From: a candidate division WWE3 bacterium RIFCSPLOWO2_12_FULL_36_10
GTDB lineage: Bacteria > Patescibacteriota > WWE3 > UBA101185 > UBA10185
Direction: 5' to 3'
DNA: 14,782 nucleotides
Assembly: GCA_001772985.1 (NCBI GenBank)
Contig: MEVN01000045.1
Coordinates: forward strand, 1 to 14,782
Part shown: piece after piece, positions 7,230 to 13,814 of the stretch
How the letters are laid out: each line of letters opens with the position of its first letter
How positions within the stretch are numbered: position 1 is the stretch's first letter
Translations under genes and position numbers: made by a program
The notes under the pieces: generated by a model
The model's database searches: none
What the model was told of the DNA's origin: nothing
The model's input: the letters and a program-made list of their open reading frames with translations, nothing else

Positions 7230-8873
7230 TCAATTCCCTATCGGCAACTCCACGCAGAAGCGCGAGCCATGGCCTTCGCCGGTCGATTCGGCCCAGATTT
7301 TGCCTTGGTGAGCATCAATGATTTGCTTGGCGATGTAGAGCCCGAGGCCAGAACCGTCGGTGTGCAGTTTGGCGACATTTTTCGCCCGAGTGAATTTTTG
7401 GAAAAGGTTGCTCAATGTTTCCGGGGATATGCCCGCGCCGGAATCTTTGACTGAAATAAGCACGGTGGCGCCGACTCTCTGAAGCTCCGCCTTTACATAG
7501 CCCGACGGCGTGTATTTGATCGCGTTGTCAACGAGATTGGTCAAGACTTGCCTGATCTTTGACGGATCGGCTTTTATTTTCACTTCAGCATCGTCAATTG
7601 AAACATTGAAACTCAAATCAAGATTTTTTTTCTGGGCATTGGTCCTCAGCTCCTCAACGACATCTTTTAAAACATTGGCGATCTTCACCTCCTCAAGCGC
7701 CAGCTGGAATCTCCCCTGCTCTATACGGGAAACATCCAGCAAATCGTTTACTATATATATAAGGCGCTGGGCGGACTGGAAAATCTTATCCACCGCGCCC
7801 TTGATTTTCAAAGAAGTGTCACCGTAGGTTCCTTCTAAAATCATTGAGGAGTACCCCTTGATCGCCGTCAACGGCGTCCGCAACTGATGCGACGCGATGG
7901 AGATGAAATCCGTTTTCATCTGATCCAGCTCTTGCAACTTGGCATTCGCCACCCCCAGTTCTTTTGACAGCAGCTCAAACTTTTCCCGCTGGCTTACTTC
8001 TTTGCGGACACTGCGAATCAAAAAGATACCAAAAACTACCACGAATAAAAATATAACGCTCTCAATAATTCTTTCTTCCCAAGAAGTTTTTGTCAGTATT
8101 TCCACAAAAACAATAATCCATATGACAAACACCAGTAATTCCGTTGCTATAATTTTTATATCAAAAAGTCCGTGTTTAATAATCGCGTAGGAAATAAAAG
8201 CTACGGATGGAAAAAGAAAAATGGGTGTAAATTTTATAAATCCTACATCTTTCAGAACTATAGGAAATATGAGATTAAAAATAATAATAAGTATGTATGT
8301 CGTAAAAGTTCCTATCAGAATGAGTTGAAACTGTTTTTTTTCCAAACCAACTGACTCCCTTGTCTTCTTAAATAATAAAAATATACTTGCAAATACCAAG
8401 CTTATGGCGGTAATTCCAAATAAAGAAACTAGCGGGCCCAAACTTGCCTCAGAAGTTTCCCCTGGAATAGAAGATGGTCCTTTGATTCCAGAAAAAACTA
8501 GCGGCGTTAGCGTTAGAATAGAAACAATAAAAACGATTGGGGTAACACCATACTTGTACCAAATCGGAAACTCTGATATTTCCCGCGGGAAAACATAAAA
8601 AAAGCTAAAGAGACAAAAAGAATACCATGTCGCTGAAAAAATCACCAAACGAAGAAGCCAGAGAACAAAATCTCTGTCCACGCTCTGATAGCTCATATAA
8701 TTAACAATGGAATACGATATAGAGATGAGAGACAACAACAGAAAAATTTCATTGGTCACGCTTTTTCTATTGTTAAGAAAAACAATAAAGCCAAGTATGC
8801 CGATGGAAAAACTTACTACCCCCACCAATATAAGATCGAAATGCTTAAGAAAAATTTGTATAGTATCAGTCAT
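7230..8873 (-). CDS. membrane histidine kinase with multi-pass N-terminal sensor
   Basis: A 547-residue sensor histidine kinase. Residues 10-290 hold about eight or nine hydrophobic membrane segments (for example 12-33, 70-93, 108-130, 147-168, 184-205, 243-260, 271-288), of the 7TM histidine-kinase N-terminal type. A short coiled linker (about 291-320) leads to the H box with phospho-acceptor His329 (ASHQLRTPL). The N box has LVDNAIKYTP with Asn450, G1 is KDSGAGI (476-482), the F box FQKFTRA, and G2 GSGLGLYI (507-514). All catalytic motifs are intact. No PAS, HAMP or receiver domain, and no response regulator gene is nearby, so the partner is elsewhere. Its ATG overlaps the stop of the methyltransferase gene as ATGA, so the two are co-translated. 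Confidence 0.92.
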   Translation of the reverse strand: MTDTIQIFLKHFDLILVGVVSFSIGILGFIVFLNNRKSVTNEIFLLLSLISISYSIVNYMSYQSVDRDFVLWLLRLVIFSATWYSFCLFSFFYVFPREISEFPIWYKYGVTPIVFIVSILTLTPLVFSGIKGPSSIPGETSEASLGPLVSLFGITAISLVFASIFLLFKKTRESVGLEKKQFQLILIGTFTTYILIIIFNLIFPIVLKDVGFIKFTPIFLFPSVAFISYAIIKHGLFDIKIIATELLVFVIWIIVFVEILTKTSWEERIIESVIFLFVVVFGIFLIRSVRKEVSQREKFELLSKELGVANAKLQELDQMKTDFISIASHQLRTPLTAIKGYSSMILEGTYGDTSLKIKGAVDKIFQSAQRLIYIVNDLLDVSRIEQGRFQLALEEVKIANVLKDVVEELRTNAQKKNLDLSFNVSIDDAEVKIKADPSKIRQVLTNLVDNAIKYTPSGYVKAELQRVGATVLISVKDSGAGISPETLSNLFQKFTRAKNVAKLHTDGSGLGLYIAKQIIDAHQGKIWAESTGEGHGSRFCVELPIGN

Positions 8874-9601
8874 CTCTTTTGCGCAACAGCAATATAGCGA
8901 GCTTGAAAGCTCTCTTTTAGCCGCATCAAATTAATCCCTTTTTTTACATATTTTTGTTTCAAAACGCTGGAAATAATTCTTGTTTTTACGGTGATATGCT
9001 GCAAAGGAAACGCGCGGAGTAAACACTTAATTTCATCTTTTGTATACGAAGCACGCGTTGAGTAATATTGAAGTTTTTGAAGAGTGTTTTGGGGCGGAAC
9101 CGAGCGTTTTAGGAGGTAGGATGGCAGGTCTCTCCGCATATCTTGTATATACAAAATCCCTCCTCCTTTAACAACTCTCAACATTTCGCGCAAGGCGCGA
9201 ACGGGACTGGGAAAGTGATGGAATCCGTCTTTACAAACAACGATATCAAAAGTGCCATCTTGAAATGGAAGTTTATTCACATTTCCATATCTGAATAAAA
9301 CATTTGACAATCCTTTGCAATTTTTACGCGCCATATCAAGGGCGACGGAAGAAATGTCAACCCCTGTAACGCGAAACTCTACCGATCGCGAAGCAAGCTC
9401 CTTTGAAAGAAGTCCTGGGCCACAACCAATATCCGCGATCGCCCCCTTTTTTATATTCGTTCTTTCAAGCACATCATCAACCAAAGGAATCATCCATCTT
9501 TGATAATTATCCGACGACATTTTCTCAAACACCTTCATCTCTTCCTTCCCCATCTCTTTCGGCTCGGGAATACGCTTTTTGAATATAACTTTTTTATTCA
9601 T
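8870..9601 (-). CDS. class I SAM-dependent methyltransferase
   Basis: A 243-residue Methyltransf_11-type enzyme. The SAM-binding motif I is IADIGCGPGLLSKELA (55-70), followed by VTGVDISSVALDMARKN with the acidic residue that binds ribose, then FDIVVCKDGFHHF and the post-motif region LREMLRVVKGGGILYIQD. Substrate is not evident; the fold is shared by small-molecule, lipid and peptide methyltransferases. It is the first gene of a two-gene operon with the histidine kinase and is transcribed divergently from cassette A, from which it is separated by 151 bases. A near-identical copy of its first codons lies before cassette B, which ties the gene to the peptide cassettes and makes a role in peptide modification possible but unproven. 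Confidence 0.85.
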   Translation of the reverse strand: MNKKVIFKKRIPEPKEMGKEEMKVFEKMSSDNYQRWMIPLVDDVLERTNIKKGAIADIGCGPGLLSKELASRSVEFRVTGVDISSVALDMARKNCKGLSNVLFRYGNVNKLPFQDGTFDIVVCKDGFHHFPSPVRALREMLRVVKGGGILYIQDMRRDLPSYLLKRSVPPQNTLQKLQYYSTRASYTKDEIKCLLRAFPLQHITVKTRIISSVLKQKYVKKGINLMRLKESFQARYIAVAQKR

Positions 9602-9623
9602 ATTTATAGTTATCGCACCTTGA

Positions 9624-9632
9624 ATTTTACCA
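9624..9632 (-). promoter_or_regulatory. extended -10 element for the methyltransferase-kinase operon
   Basis: On the minus strand this reads TGGTAAAAT, fitting the extended -10 pattern TGnTATAAT with one mismatch, 22 bases before the ATG at 9601. The same TGGTAAAAT is kept in the truncated copy before cassette B (minus strand, about 12337-12345), which argues that it is functional. Confidence 0.45.
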
Positions 9633-9653
9633 CAATACAGCAGAATCAGCGAG

Positions 9654-9680
9654 TTGACAGAATATCTTTATCGTTATAAT
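9654..9680 (+). promoter_or_regulatory. sigma-70-type promoter of cassette A
   Basis: A perfect -35 TTGACA at 9654-9659 and a perfect -10 TATAAT at 9675-9680, separated by 15 bases, which is shorter than the usual 17. It lies 72 bases before the Cys-rich peptide ATG. The TTGACAGAAT core and about 35 bases before it are conserved in front of cassette B. Confidence 0.65.
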
Positions 9681-9721
9681 GTATTGGCGTGAACATGATG
9701 GGACATTAACAATCAAATACG

Positions 9722-9736
9722 CTGCTAAAATAGCAG
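9722..9736 (+). other. small hairpin just before the Shine-Dalgarno of the Cys-rich peptide
   Basis: CTGCTA and TAGCAG form a perfect 6-bp stem with an AAA loop, directly followed by GGAAAGGAGG, the ribosome-binding site of the 59-aa peptide gene. It could influence translation or mRNA stability. No known regulatory family is recognised. Confidence 0.35.
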
Positions 9737-9752
9737 GGAAAGGAGGTAAAAA

Positions 9753-9932
9753 ATGATTATTGTAGCGCCAAAAAAAGCGGATTTCTTTGCTATTAAGGGA
9801 AAAATTGCTGACGAAACAAATATGCGATGCACTACATGCGGTTCGTGTAGGTGTAGTTGCACATCTTGTAGCTCTTGTCGTTGCACACCATGTAGGAAAT
9901 CACGTGAATCCAGCGTGGTTACAAGACGCTAA
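9753..9932 (+). CDS. Cys-rich RiPP-like precursor peptide (59 aa)
   Basis: A 59-residue peptide with an ideal ribosome-binding site (AAAGGAGG, 8 bases before ATG 9753). Residues 1-25 are a Cys-free leader-like part rich in Lys/Ile (MIIVAPKKADFF...). Residues 26-47 hold nine Cys in 22 positions, built as two ten-residue units, CTTCGSCRCS and CTSCSSCRCT, followed by PC. A basic tail (RKSRESSVVTRR) ends it. The two units differ at most third codon positions, so the repeat is kept at the protein level. The gene for a radical SAM/SPASM enzyme follows. Peptides of this kind are usually substrates for thioether or other crosslinks (sactipeptide/ranthipeptide-like). A metal-binding, metallothionein-like role is the main alternative because of the CxC and CxxC spacing. 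I do not recognise a named family. Confidence 0.8.
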   Translation: MIIVAPKKADFFAIKGKIADETNMRCTTCGSCRCSCTSCSSCRCTPCRKSRESSVVTRR

Positions 9933-9947
9933 TCTGTGATGACACCA

Positions 9948-9981
9948 AGAGAGGGGCAGAATAATATTTTTCTGTCTCTCT
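9948..9981 (+). other. hairpin between precursor peptide and maturase genes
   Basis: AGAGAG (9948-9953) pairs with CTCTCT (9976-9981) and CAGA (9957-9960) with TCTG (9971-9974), around an AT-rich loop; a GGG/T internal bulge separates the two stems. It lies in the 87-base gap between the peptide stop and the maturase start and lacks a following T run. It may attenuate transcription or protect the upstream peptide mRNA, which would give more peptide than enzyme. Function inferred only. Confidence 0.35.
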
Positions 9982-10019
9982 CAATTTATCAAACGAAACC
10001 ATTAAAAAAGGAGGGGGCA

Positions 10020-11414
10020 ATGAATTTTAAGATTTCGGAATTTTGCCATTTCGTTAACGGCAAAAATAATCTTGTCGCACTTTTTAACGCATTGACTTTA
10101 GGAGTTGTAATTCTTGATAAAGAGACTGCAAAAATCTTTCGGGAGGCAAAAGGTGGAATTGTTTCAGCAGAAATGATTGAGTCGTTTTGTTCTAACGGCG
10201 AAAATGATTTATTGGATCAGCTTGTAAAAAACAAACTTGTCTTTCCATTGGGACAACAGGTTGACTTGGAAGATTACACTAAAATCCAAGCGGGTTTGGG
10301 GTACAAGCGAATCGGGATTCTTTATCTTCTTATGACTGATGTTTGTAATTTGAGTTGCGGATATTGTTTTGTGGAAAATCTAATGCCAAAAAATCATACA
10401 TTCTCAAAAATGACACCGGAAGTTGCTCGATTTGGTATTGATCTTTTTGCTGAGTCTCTTGGGAAAAGCGACGGCATTGAAGAACCACAAATTATTTTCT
10501 ACGGCGGCGAACCTTTAGTAAACTTTAATGTCGTACGAGAGGCACTTGAATACATAACAAAATCTAAAGCTGACGGCAGACTCCCCGATAACACTTCTAT
10601 AACAATTAATACCAACGGCACGCTAATCAATGATGGTATTGCTACGATATTAAAAAAAGTTGATAACCTCAATATTGCTATTTCATTGGATGGACCAAAG
10701 GAAATTCATGATTTATGCCGGCCATATCACAATGGCATCGGTAGTTATGAGGATGTAATGAAAGGATATCAATGTTTGCAAAATAATGGCGTGGACGCTG
10801 GTTTTTGTTGCACTATTAACAGACATAATGTCGAGCAACTCGATCAAATTGCCCGATGGTTTGTGGATGAACTTGGCGCTAAGTCACTTGGCTTTAATAT
10901 ACTTATTGAAAGCCGAAAAGCGAGTAAGGTACGGGGAGATGTGAAATATTACGCCGAATTAACCGCTCAAAAAATTATAGATAGTTTCCGTTTTTTTCGC
11001 GAAAAAGGCATATATGAAGATCGCATTATGCGCAAAGTCAATGCATTTATTGATGGTCATATTTATTATCATGACTGCGGAGGATGCGGACAACAAATCG
11101 TAATGTCGCCAAATGGTATGGTTGGTGTTTGCCAAGGATATTTAGGGACAAAAAAATATTTTACAAACCCTGATTCCAAATTTGATCCGTTAGAGCATCC
11201 CTTTTGGGAGCAGTGGCGACATCGCTCGCCTCTTTTTATGCCTCAATGCAAAAACTGTATTGCATTGAGTACTTGCGGCGGAGGGTGTCCCTATAGCGCT
11301 GACTTGAGAAATGGGAGTATTTGGGAACTTGATGACATATTCTGCATCCATGCCAAAACAACAGTGGAATTTCTTATTAAAGATTTGATTGAACAAACCA
11401 CGTCAAGCAAATAA
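10020..11414 (+). CDS. radical SAM/SPASM peptide maturase (cassette A)
   Basis: A 464-residue radical SAM enzyme. Residues 1-100 form an N-terminal extension that could be a RiPP-recognition, PqqD-like winged-helix domain (not certain). The [4Fe-4S] site is CNLSCGYC (C109, C113, C116), followed by YGGEP (161-165), INTNGT (196-201) and ISLDG (221-225). The C-terminal SPASM region carries C353, C356, C371, C410, C413, C419, C423 and C442, enough for auxiliary clusters. The likely reaction is SAM-dependent radical chemistry on the Cys-rich peptide encoded just upstream. I chose ATG 10020 because AAAAGGAGGGGGC directly precedes it; an in-frame GTG at 9936 lacks a ribosome-binding site and would run through the intergenic hairpin. 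Enzyme class is sure; the bond it makes is not known. Confidence 0.9.
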   Translation: MNFKISEFCHFVNGKNNLVALFNALTLGVVILDKETAKIFREAKGGIVSAEMIESFCSNGENDLLDQLVKNKLVFPLGQQVDLEDYTKIQAGLGYKRIGILYLLMTDVCNLSCGYCFVENLMPKNHTFSKMTPEVARFGIDLFAESLGKSDGIEEPQIIFYGGEPLVNFNVVREALEYITKSKADGRLPDNTSITINTNGTLINDGIATILKKVDNLNIAISLDGPKEIHDLCRPYHNGIGSYEDVMKGYQCLQNNGVDAGFCCTINRHNVEQLDQIARWFVDELGAKSLGFNILIESRKASKVRGDVKYYAELTAQKIIDSFRFFREKGIYEDRIMRKVNAFIDGHIYYHDCGGCGQQIVMSPNGMVGVCQGYLGTKKYFTNPDSKFDPLEHPFWEQWRHRSPLFMPQCKNCIALSTCGGGCPYSADLRNGSIWELDDIFCIHAKTTVEFLIKDLIEQTTSSK

Positions 11415-11423
11415 TTAAATCGC

Positions 11424-11466
11424 AATCCCAAGCCAAATATGGTATACTCCATTATGGCTTGGGATT
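11424..11466 (+). terminator. 12-bp hairpin after the maturase, overlapping the start of the next gene
   Basis: AATCCCAAGCCA (11424-11435) and TGGCTTGGGATT (11455-11466) are perfectly complementary and are followed by TTTCTTTATTT, as in a Rho-independent terminator. The 19-base loop carries TGGTATACT (11440-11448), an extended -10 element, and the ATG at 11454 falls at the second arm. It may both end or reduce read-through from the maturase and fire a new, nearly leaderless transcript. Confidence 0.6.
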
Positions 11467-12206
11467 TTTCTTTATTTATGCGCCCCCACATTAAATTTAA
11501 ATTAAATAAATCTCTGGACATCAAGATGGCCGAAGCGTTTCTTGATTTTAAGTGCGGCGGCGTTGATTTTTCAAGAGGAATAATGAATGTTCATCCTAAG
11601 TTAAAAATTTTGAAGAGTGTTAAAAATAAACGGAAAAGAAAAAAGATTATCAAAGCTCATTTTGATAATTTTTACAAAAAACACGGCGGGTATCTAAAAA
11701 ATAAGGCGGCTGAATTTAACACCGAATGGAAAACAGTTGAAAGTAAATTCTTAAGTGAAACCAATAAAATATTCAAAGGATATCATTTTCACAAAGGAAA
11801 ATATATTGGCTATTTGTCAATTATTGACTGCAATCCCCGTTTTATTAAAGATAAGACATTTCAAATATTTTATTTTCATCCAAGTGGCGCTCGATATGTC
11901 GTGGCGCATGAATTATTGCATTTTATTTTTTATGATTACGCAATAAATAAATTTCCAAAAATTTTTAAAAAATTGGATACGGAAAACGGTATTTTTTGGG
12001 ATTTAGCAGAAATTTTTAATACTACCATCCTATCTGTCTCGGAATTTAAAAAAATACATGGCCAAAAAAACGCGCCACCATACCCGGAACATAAAAAATA
12101 TATACCGCAAATTACTGCCTTTTGGAAAAAAACACAAGATATTGATGAGTGGTTATTAAAAAGTTATGAATACCTGATGACAAATAAAAATACTTTATCA
12201 CTTTAA
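11454..12206 (+). CDS. HEXXH metallopeptidase-like protein (cassette A)
   Basis: A 250-residue protein with a zinc-protease signature AHELLH (HELLH at 152-156) and, 29 residues after the second His, a glutamate in the segment LAEIFNTTIL (E186), a plausible third ligand of the gluzincin kind. The N-terminal half is very basic (a KNKRKRKK run near residue 60), with no signal peptide. I do not recognise a named family. Its place right after a peptide gene and its maturase suggests leader removal or processing of the Cys-rich peptide, by inference. The start is uncertain: ATG 11439, 11454 and 11478 are all in frame and none has a Shine-Dalgarno sequence. I favour 11454, which sits 5 bases after an extended -10 and could be a leaderless start. 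Confidence 0.72.
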   Translation: MAWDFSLFMRPHIKFKLNKSLDIKMAEAFLDFKCGGVDFSRGIMNVHPKLKILKSVKNKRKRKKIIKAHFDNFYKKHGGYLKNKAAEFNTEWKTVESKFLSETNKIFKGYHFHKGKYIGYLSIIDCNPRFIKDKTFQIFYFHPSGARYVVAHELLHFIFYDYAINKFPKIFKKLDTENGIFWDLAEIFNTTILSVSEFKKIHGQKNAPPYPEHKKYIPQITAFWKKTQDIDEWLLKSYEYLMTNKNTLSL

Positions 12207-12329
12207 TAAAATCATAAATATATTTTTCTCAAACACCTTCATCTCTTCCTCCCCCATCTCTTTCGGCTCGGGAACGCGTTTTGGGAATGTTGGTTTTTTG
12301 GCGGTTATTTTAGATTTGCTCATATTCAT
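12198..12329 (-). pseudogene. truncated copy of the methyltransferase 5' end
   Basis: On the minus strand a 43-codon frame starts at 12329 and ends at TGA 12198-12200. Residues 20-35 (PEPKEMGEEEMKVFEK) match residues 12-27 of the methyltransferase at 8870-9601 (PEPKEMGKEEMKVFEK). At the DNA level 12224-12275 equals 9520-9571 except for one base. Similarity stops abruptly at 12224, so the catalytic domain is missing. The start region has diverged (MNMSKSKITAKK versus MNKKVIFKK). It is a remnant or a recombination footprint rather than a working enzyme. It overlaps the end of the metallopeptidase gene by 9 bases. Confidence 0.8.
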
Positions 12330-12367
12330 AAAGTAAATTTTACCATAACACGAGAAAATCAACGACC

Positions 12368-12397
12368 TTGACAGAATTTACTAAGGTGGGTTAGCAT
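12368..12397 (+). promoter_or_regulatory. promoter of cassette B
   Basis: TTGACA at 12368-12373 is a perfect -35, with a weak -10 candidate TAGCAT at 12392-12397 (18-base spacer). The sequence from about 12335 to 12377 aligns with 9622-9664 before cassette A, including AATTTTACC and TTGACAGAAT, so the two cassettes share a homologous promoter. Confidence 0.5.
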
Positions 12398-12413
12398 AAC
12401 CAGCACAAAAGGA

Positions 12414-12455
12414 ATTGCGTTAATTGTGGCTTAATAAAGCTGGAATTGACGCAAT
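12414..12455 (+). other. long hairpin in the 5' leader of cassette B
   Basis: Bases 12414-12432 and 12437-12455 pair along 19 positions with one G-G mismatch and three G-T wobbles, closing an AATA loop. It lies between the cassette B promoter and the maturase ATG, about 40 bases before it. No T run follows, so it is not a standard terminator. It may be a regulatory or stabilising leader structure. Cassette A shares the following TTAACAATYAAATAC stretch (9706-9720 and 12467-12481) but not this hairpin. Confidence 0.5.
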
Positions 12456-12496
12456 ACACAGGTCTTTAACAATTAAATACTAAAAAGGGGAAGAAA

Positions 12497-13579
12497 ATGA
12501 TGACCATGACGCCAATAATTAAAGTGGTTGGGGATTATTGTAATCTAAAATGTTTATACTGTTTTTATTTCACAAAAGATCAGGGGTGTAAAAAAGTTAT
12601 GAGATTAGAGTTACTGGAAAAATTCATACAGCAATATCATAGTATATTTGATGGAAAAATAAAGTATATATGGCATGGTGGAGAACCTCTGCTCGCTGGT
12701 ATTAATTTTTTCAGAAAAATAGTTGAACTCCAAAATAGATATAAGCGGGGTAAACAAGAGATCACAAACACAATCCAAACAAATGCCACTCTTATTAATG
12801 ATAAATGGGCGAAATTTTTTAAGAAATATAATTTCGGCGTTGGAGTAAGTTTGGATGGAGACAAACACAGTAATGATGCATTTAGACGCAATAAGAAAGG
12901 TTTAGGTTGTTTCGACGCTATTATGCGCGGAGTGGATGTTTTGAGAAAATACGGCATCGACCCAGGGTTTATCCAAACCGTCACAAAAACAAACGCATGG
13001 AGAGCAGAATCGAATTTTTTGTTTATGACAGAGGTATTAAAAGCTGAGAGATTTGGTATCAATCATTTTTTTGATCCTTACAAAAGCAATGAGATAATGA
13101 AAAGTGAAAATGTAAATAACGATGATCTGATCGCTTTTCTAAAAACTTACATAGATTTGTGGATCAAAAAAGATAGCGATAATCTAAAAATAAGAGAGGT
13201 AGAAAATTTTCTAGCAGGGGCAGTTGGAAAATGTGCGTCTAGTTGCGCATTTAATGGAAACTGCATTTCTTACTTTCTTGTTGAGAATAATGGCGATATC
13301 TACCCATGTGATAGATTATCCACAAACATAAACATGCTTTTAGGTAATATAGAAAGGCAATCATTATCAGAAATCATTGCTGGCGAGTCCCGCGCAAAAT
13401 ATATGGATCTAGTAAGTAATCAGCCTGATGATTGTAAAGCTTGCGAGTGGTATAATGCATGTCATAATGGTTGCCCGCACCATCGCGTCGGAGGTGTAAA
13501 TGGTAAATACTACTATTGCAAAACTAGAAAAGAAGTCTTTAGTTATATTAAAGAGAAGATGGAGAGATCTCTTCATTAA
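12497..13579 (+). CDS. radical SAM/SPASM peptide maturase (cassette B)
   Basis: A 360-residue radical SAM enzyme without a long N-terminal extension, close in layout to anaerobic sulfatase maturase-like and cyclophane-forming (XyeB/GrrM/FxsB-like) enzymes. The cluster motif CNLKCLYC (C15, C19, C22) lies near the start. HGGEPL (60-65), IQTNATLIN (93-101) and VGVSLDGD (115-122) follow. The SPASM part has CX3C at 246-250, then C256, C271, C313, C316, C322, C326 and C341, with GDIYPCDR around C271. The start at ATG 12497 has AAGGGGAAG before it; ATG 12500 and 12506 are alternatives. The Trp-rich peptide gene begins 28 bases after its stop, so that peptide is the expected substrate. It is only distantly similar to the cassette A enzyme, so the cassettes are not simple duplicates. 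Confidence 0.9.
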   Translation: MMTMTPIIKVVGDYCNLKCLYCFYFTKDQGCKKVMRLELLEKFIQQYHSIFDGKIKYIWHGGEPLLAGINFFRKIVELQNRYKRGKQEITNTIQTNATLINDKWAKFFKKYNFGVGVSLDGDKHSNDAFRRNKKGLGCFDAIMRGVDVLRKYGIDPGFIQTVTKTNAWRAESNFLFMTEVLKAERFGINHFFDPYKSNEIMKSENVNNDDLIAFLKTYIDLWIKKDSDNLKIREVENFLAGAVGKCASSCAFNGNCISYFLVENNGDIYPCDRLSTNINMLLGNIERQSLSEIIAGESRAKYMDLVSNQPDDCKACEWYNACHNGCPHHRVGGVNGKYYYCKTRKEVFSYIKEKMERSLH

Positions 13580-13607
13580 AAAACAGAACCAGAAAGGAGG
13601 TGACGCC

Positions 13608-13775
13608 ATGACTCAGGAATTTGAAAATAACGGAAGCAATGCTATCAAATCTGCCTTAGAGAGAATCAACTCTCGCCCATCAAACGAAGTCCCATTAATT
13701 TCAACTTATGTTGGCGAATGGGAACAAAACTGGGATCAAACAGGAGGAGATGAGTGGGGAGAAACTGTCCCATGA
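13608..13775 (+). CDS. Trp-rich RiPP-like precursor peptide (55 aa)
   Basis: A 55-residue acidic peptide (MTQEFENNGS...) with a perfect ribosome-binding site AAAGGAGGTGA before ATG 13608. Residues 1-30 look like a leader with a short helix (NAIKSALERI). The C-terminal part has Y34, W38, W42 and W50 in YVGEWEQNWDQ then TGGDEWGETVP. The aromatic residues Y34, W38 and W42 are four apart, and WEQ and WDQ repeat. It contains no Cys. Aromatic-x-x motifs of this kind are the sites of three-residue cyclophane crosslinks in triceptides, and the upstream radical SAM enzyme resembles that group, so crosslinking at Trp is a reasonable hypothesis. An upstream in-frame extension through the maturase gene is not the real start. 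A strong terminator follows 4 bases after the stop. Confidence 0.78.
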   Translation: MTQEFENNGSNAIKSALERINSRPSNEVPLISTYVGEWEQNWDQTGGDEWGETVP

Positions 13776-13779
13776 CACC

Positions 13780-13814
13780 GCCCCTCATACAGAAACTGTA
13801 TGAGGGGCTTTTTT
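13780..13814 (+). terminator. Rho-independent terminator of cassette B
   Basis: A perfect 13-bp stem (GCCCCTCATACAG at 13780-13792, its complement at 13796-13808), an AAA loop and six T residues (13809-13814). It follows the Trp-rich peptide stop by 4 bases. The stop codon and last nine sense codons of the convergent gene lie within or next to the hairpin. Confidence 0.92.

Noticed and set aside
9936..10019. In-frame GTG start that would lengthen the cassette A maturase by 28 residues
   Set aside because: No ribosome-binding site and it runs through an intergenic hairpin; the ATG at 10020 has an excellent Shine-Dalgarno sequence.
12637..13062. 141-residue minus-strand open frame
   Set aside because: Antisense shadow of the cassette B radical SAM gene.
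13500..13607. Upstream extension of the Trp-rich peptide frame
   Set aside because: It overlaps the maturase gene; ATG 13608 has a perfect AAAGGAGGTGA and gives a normal precursor size.
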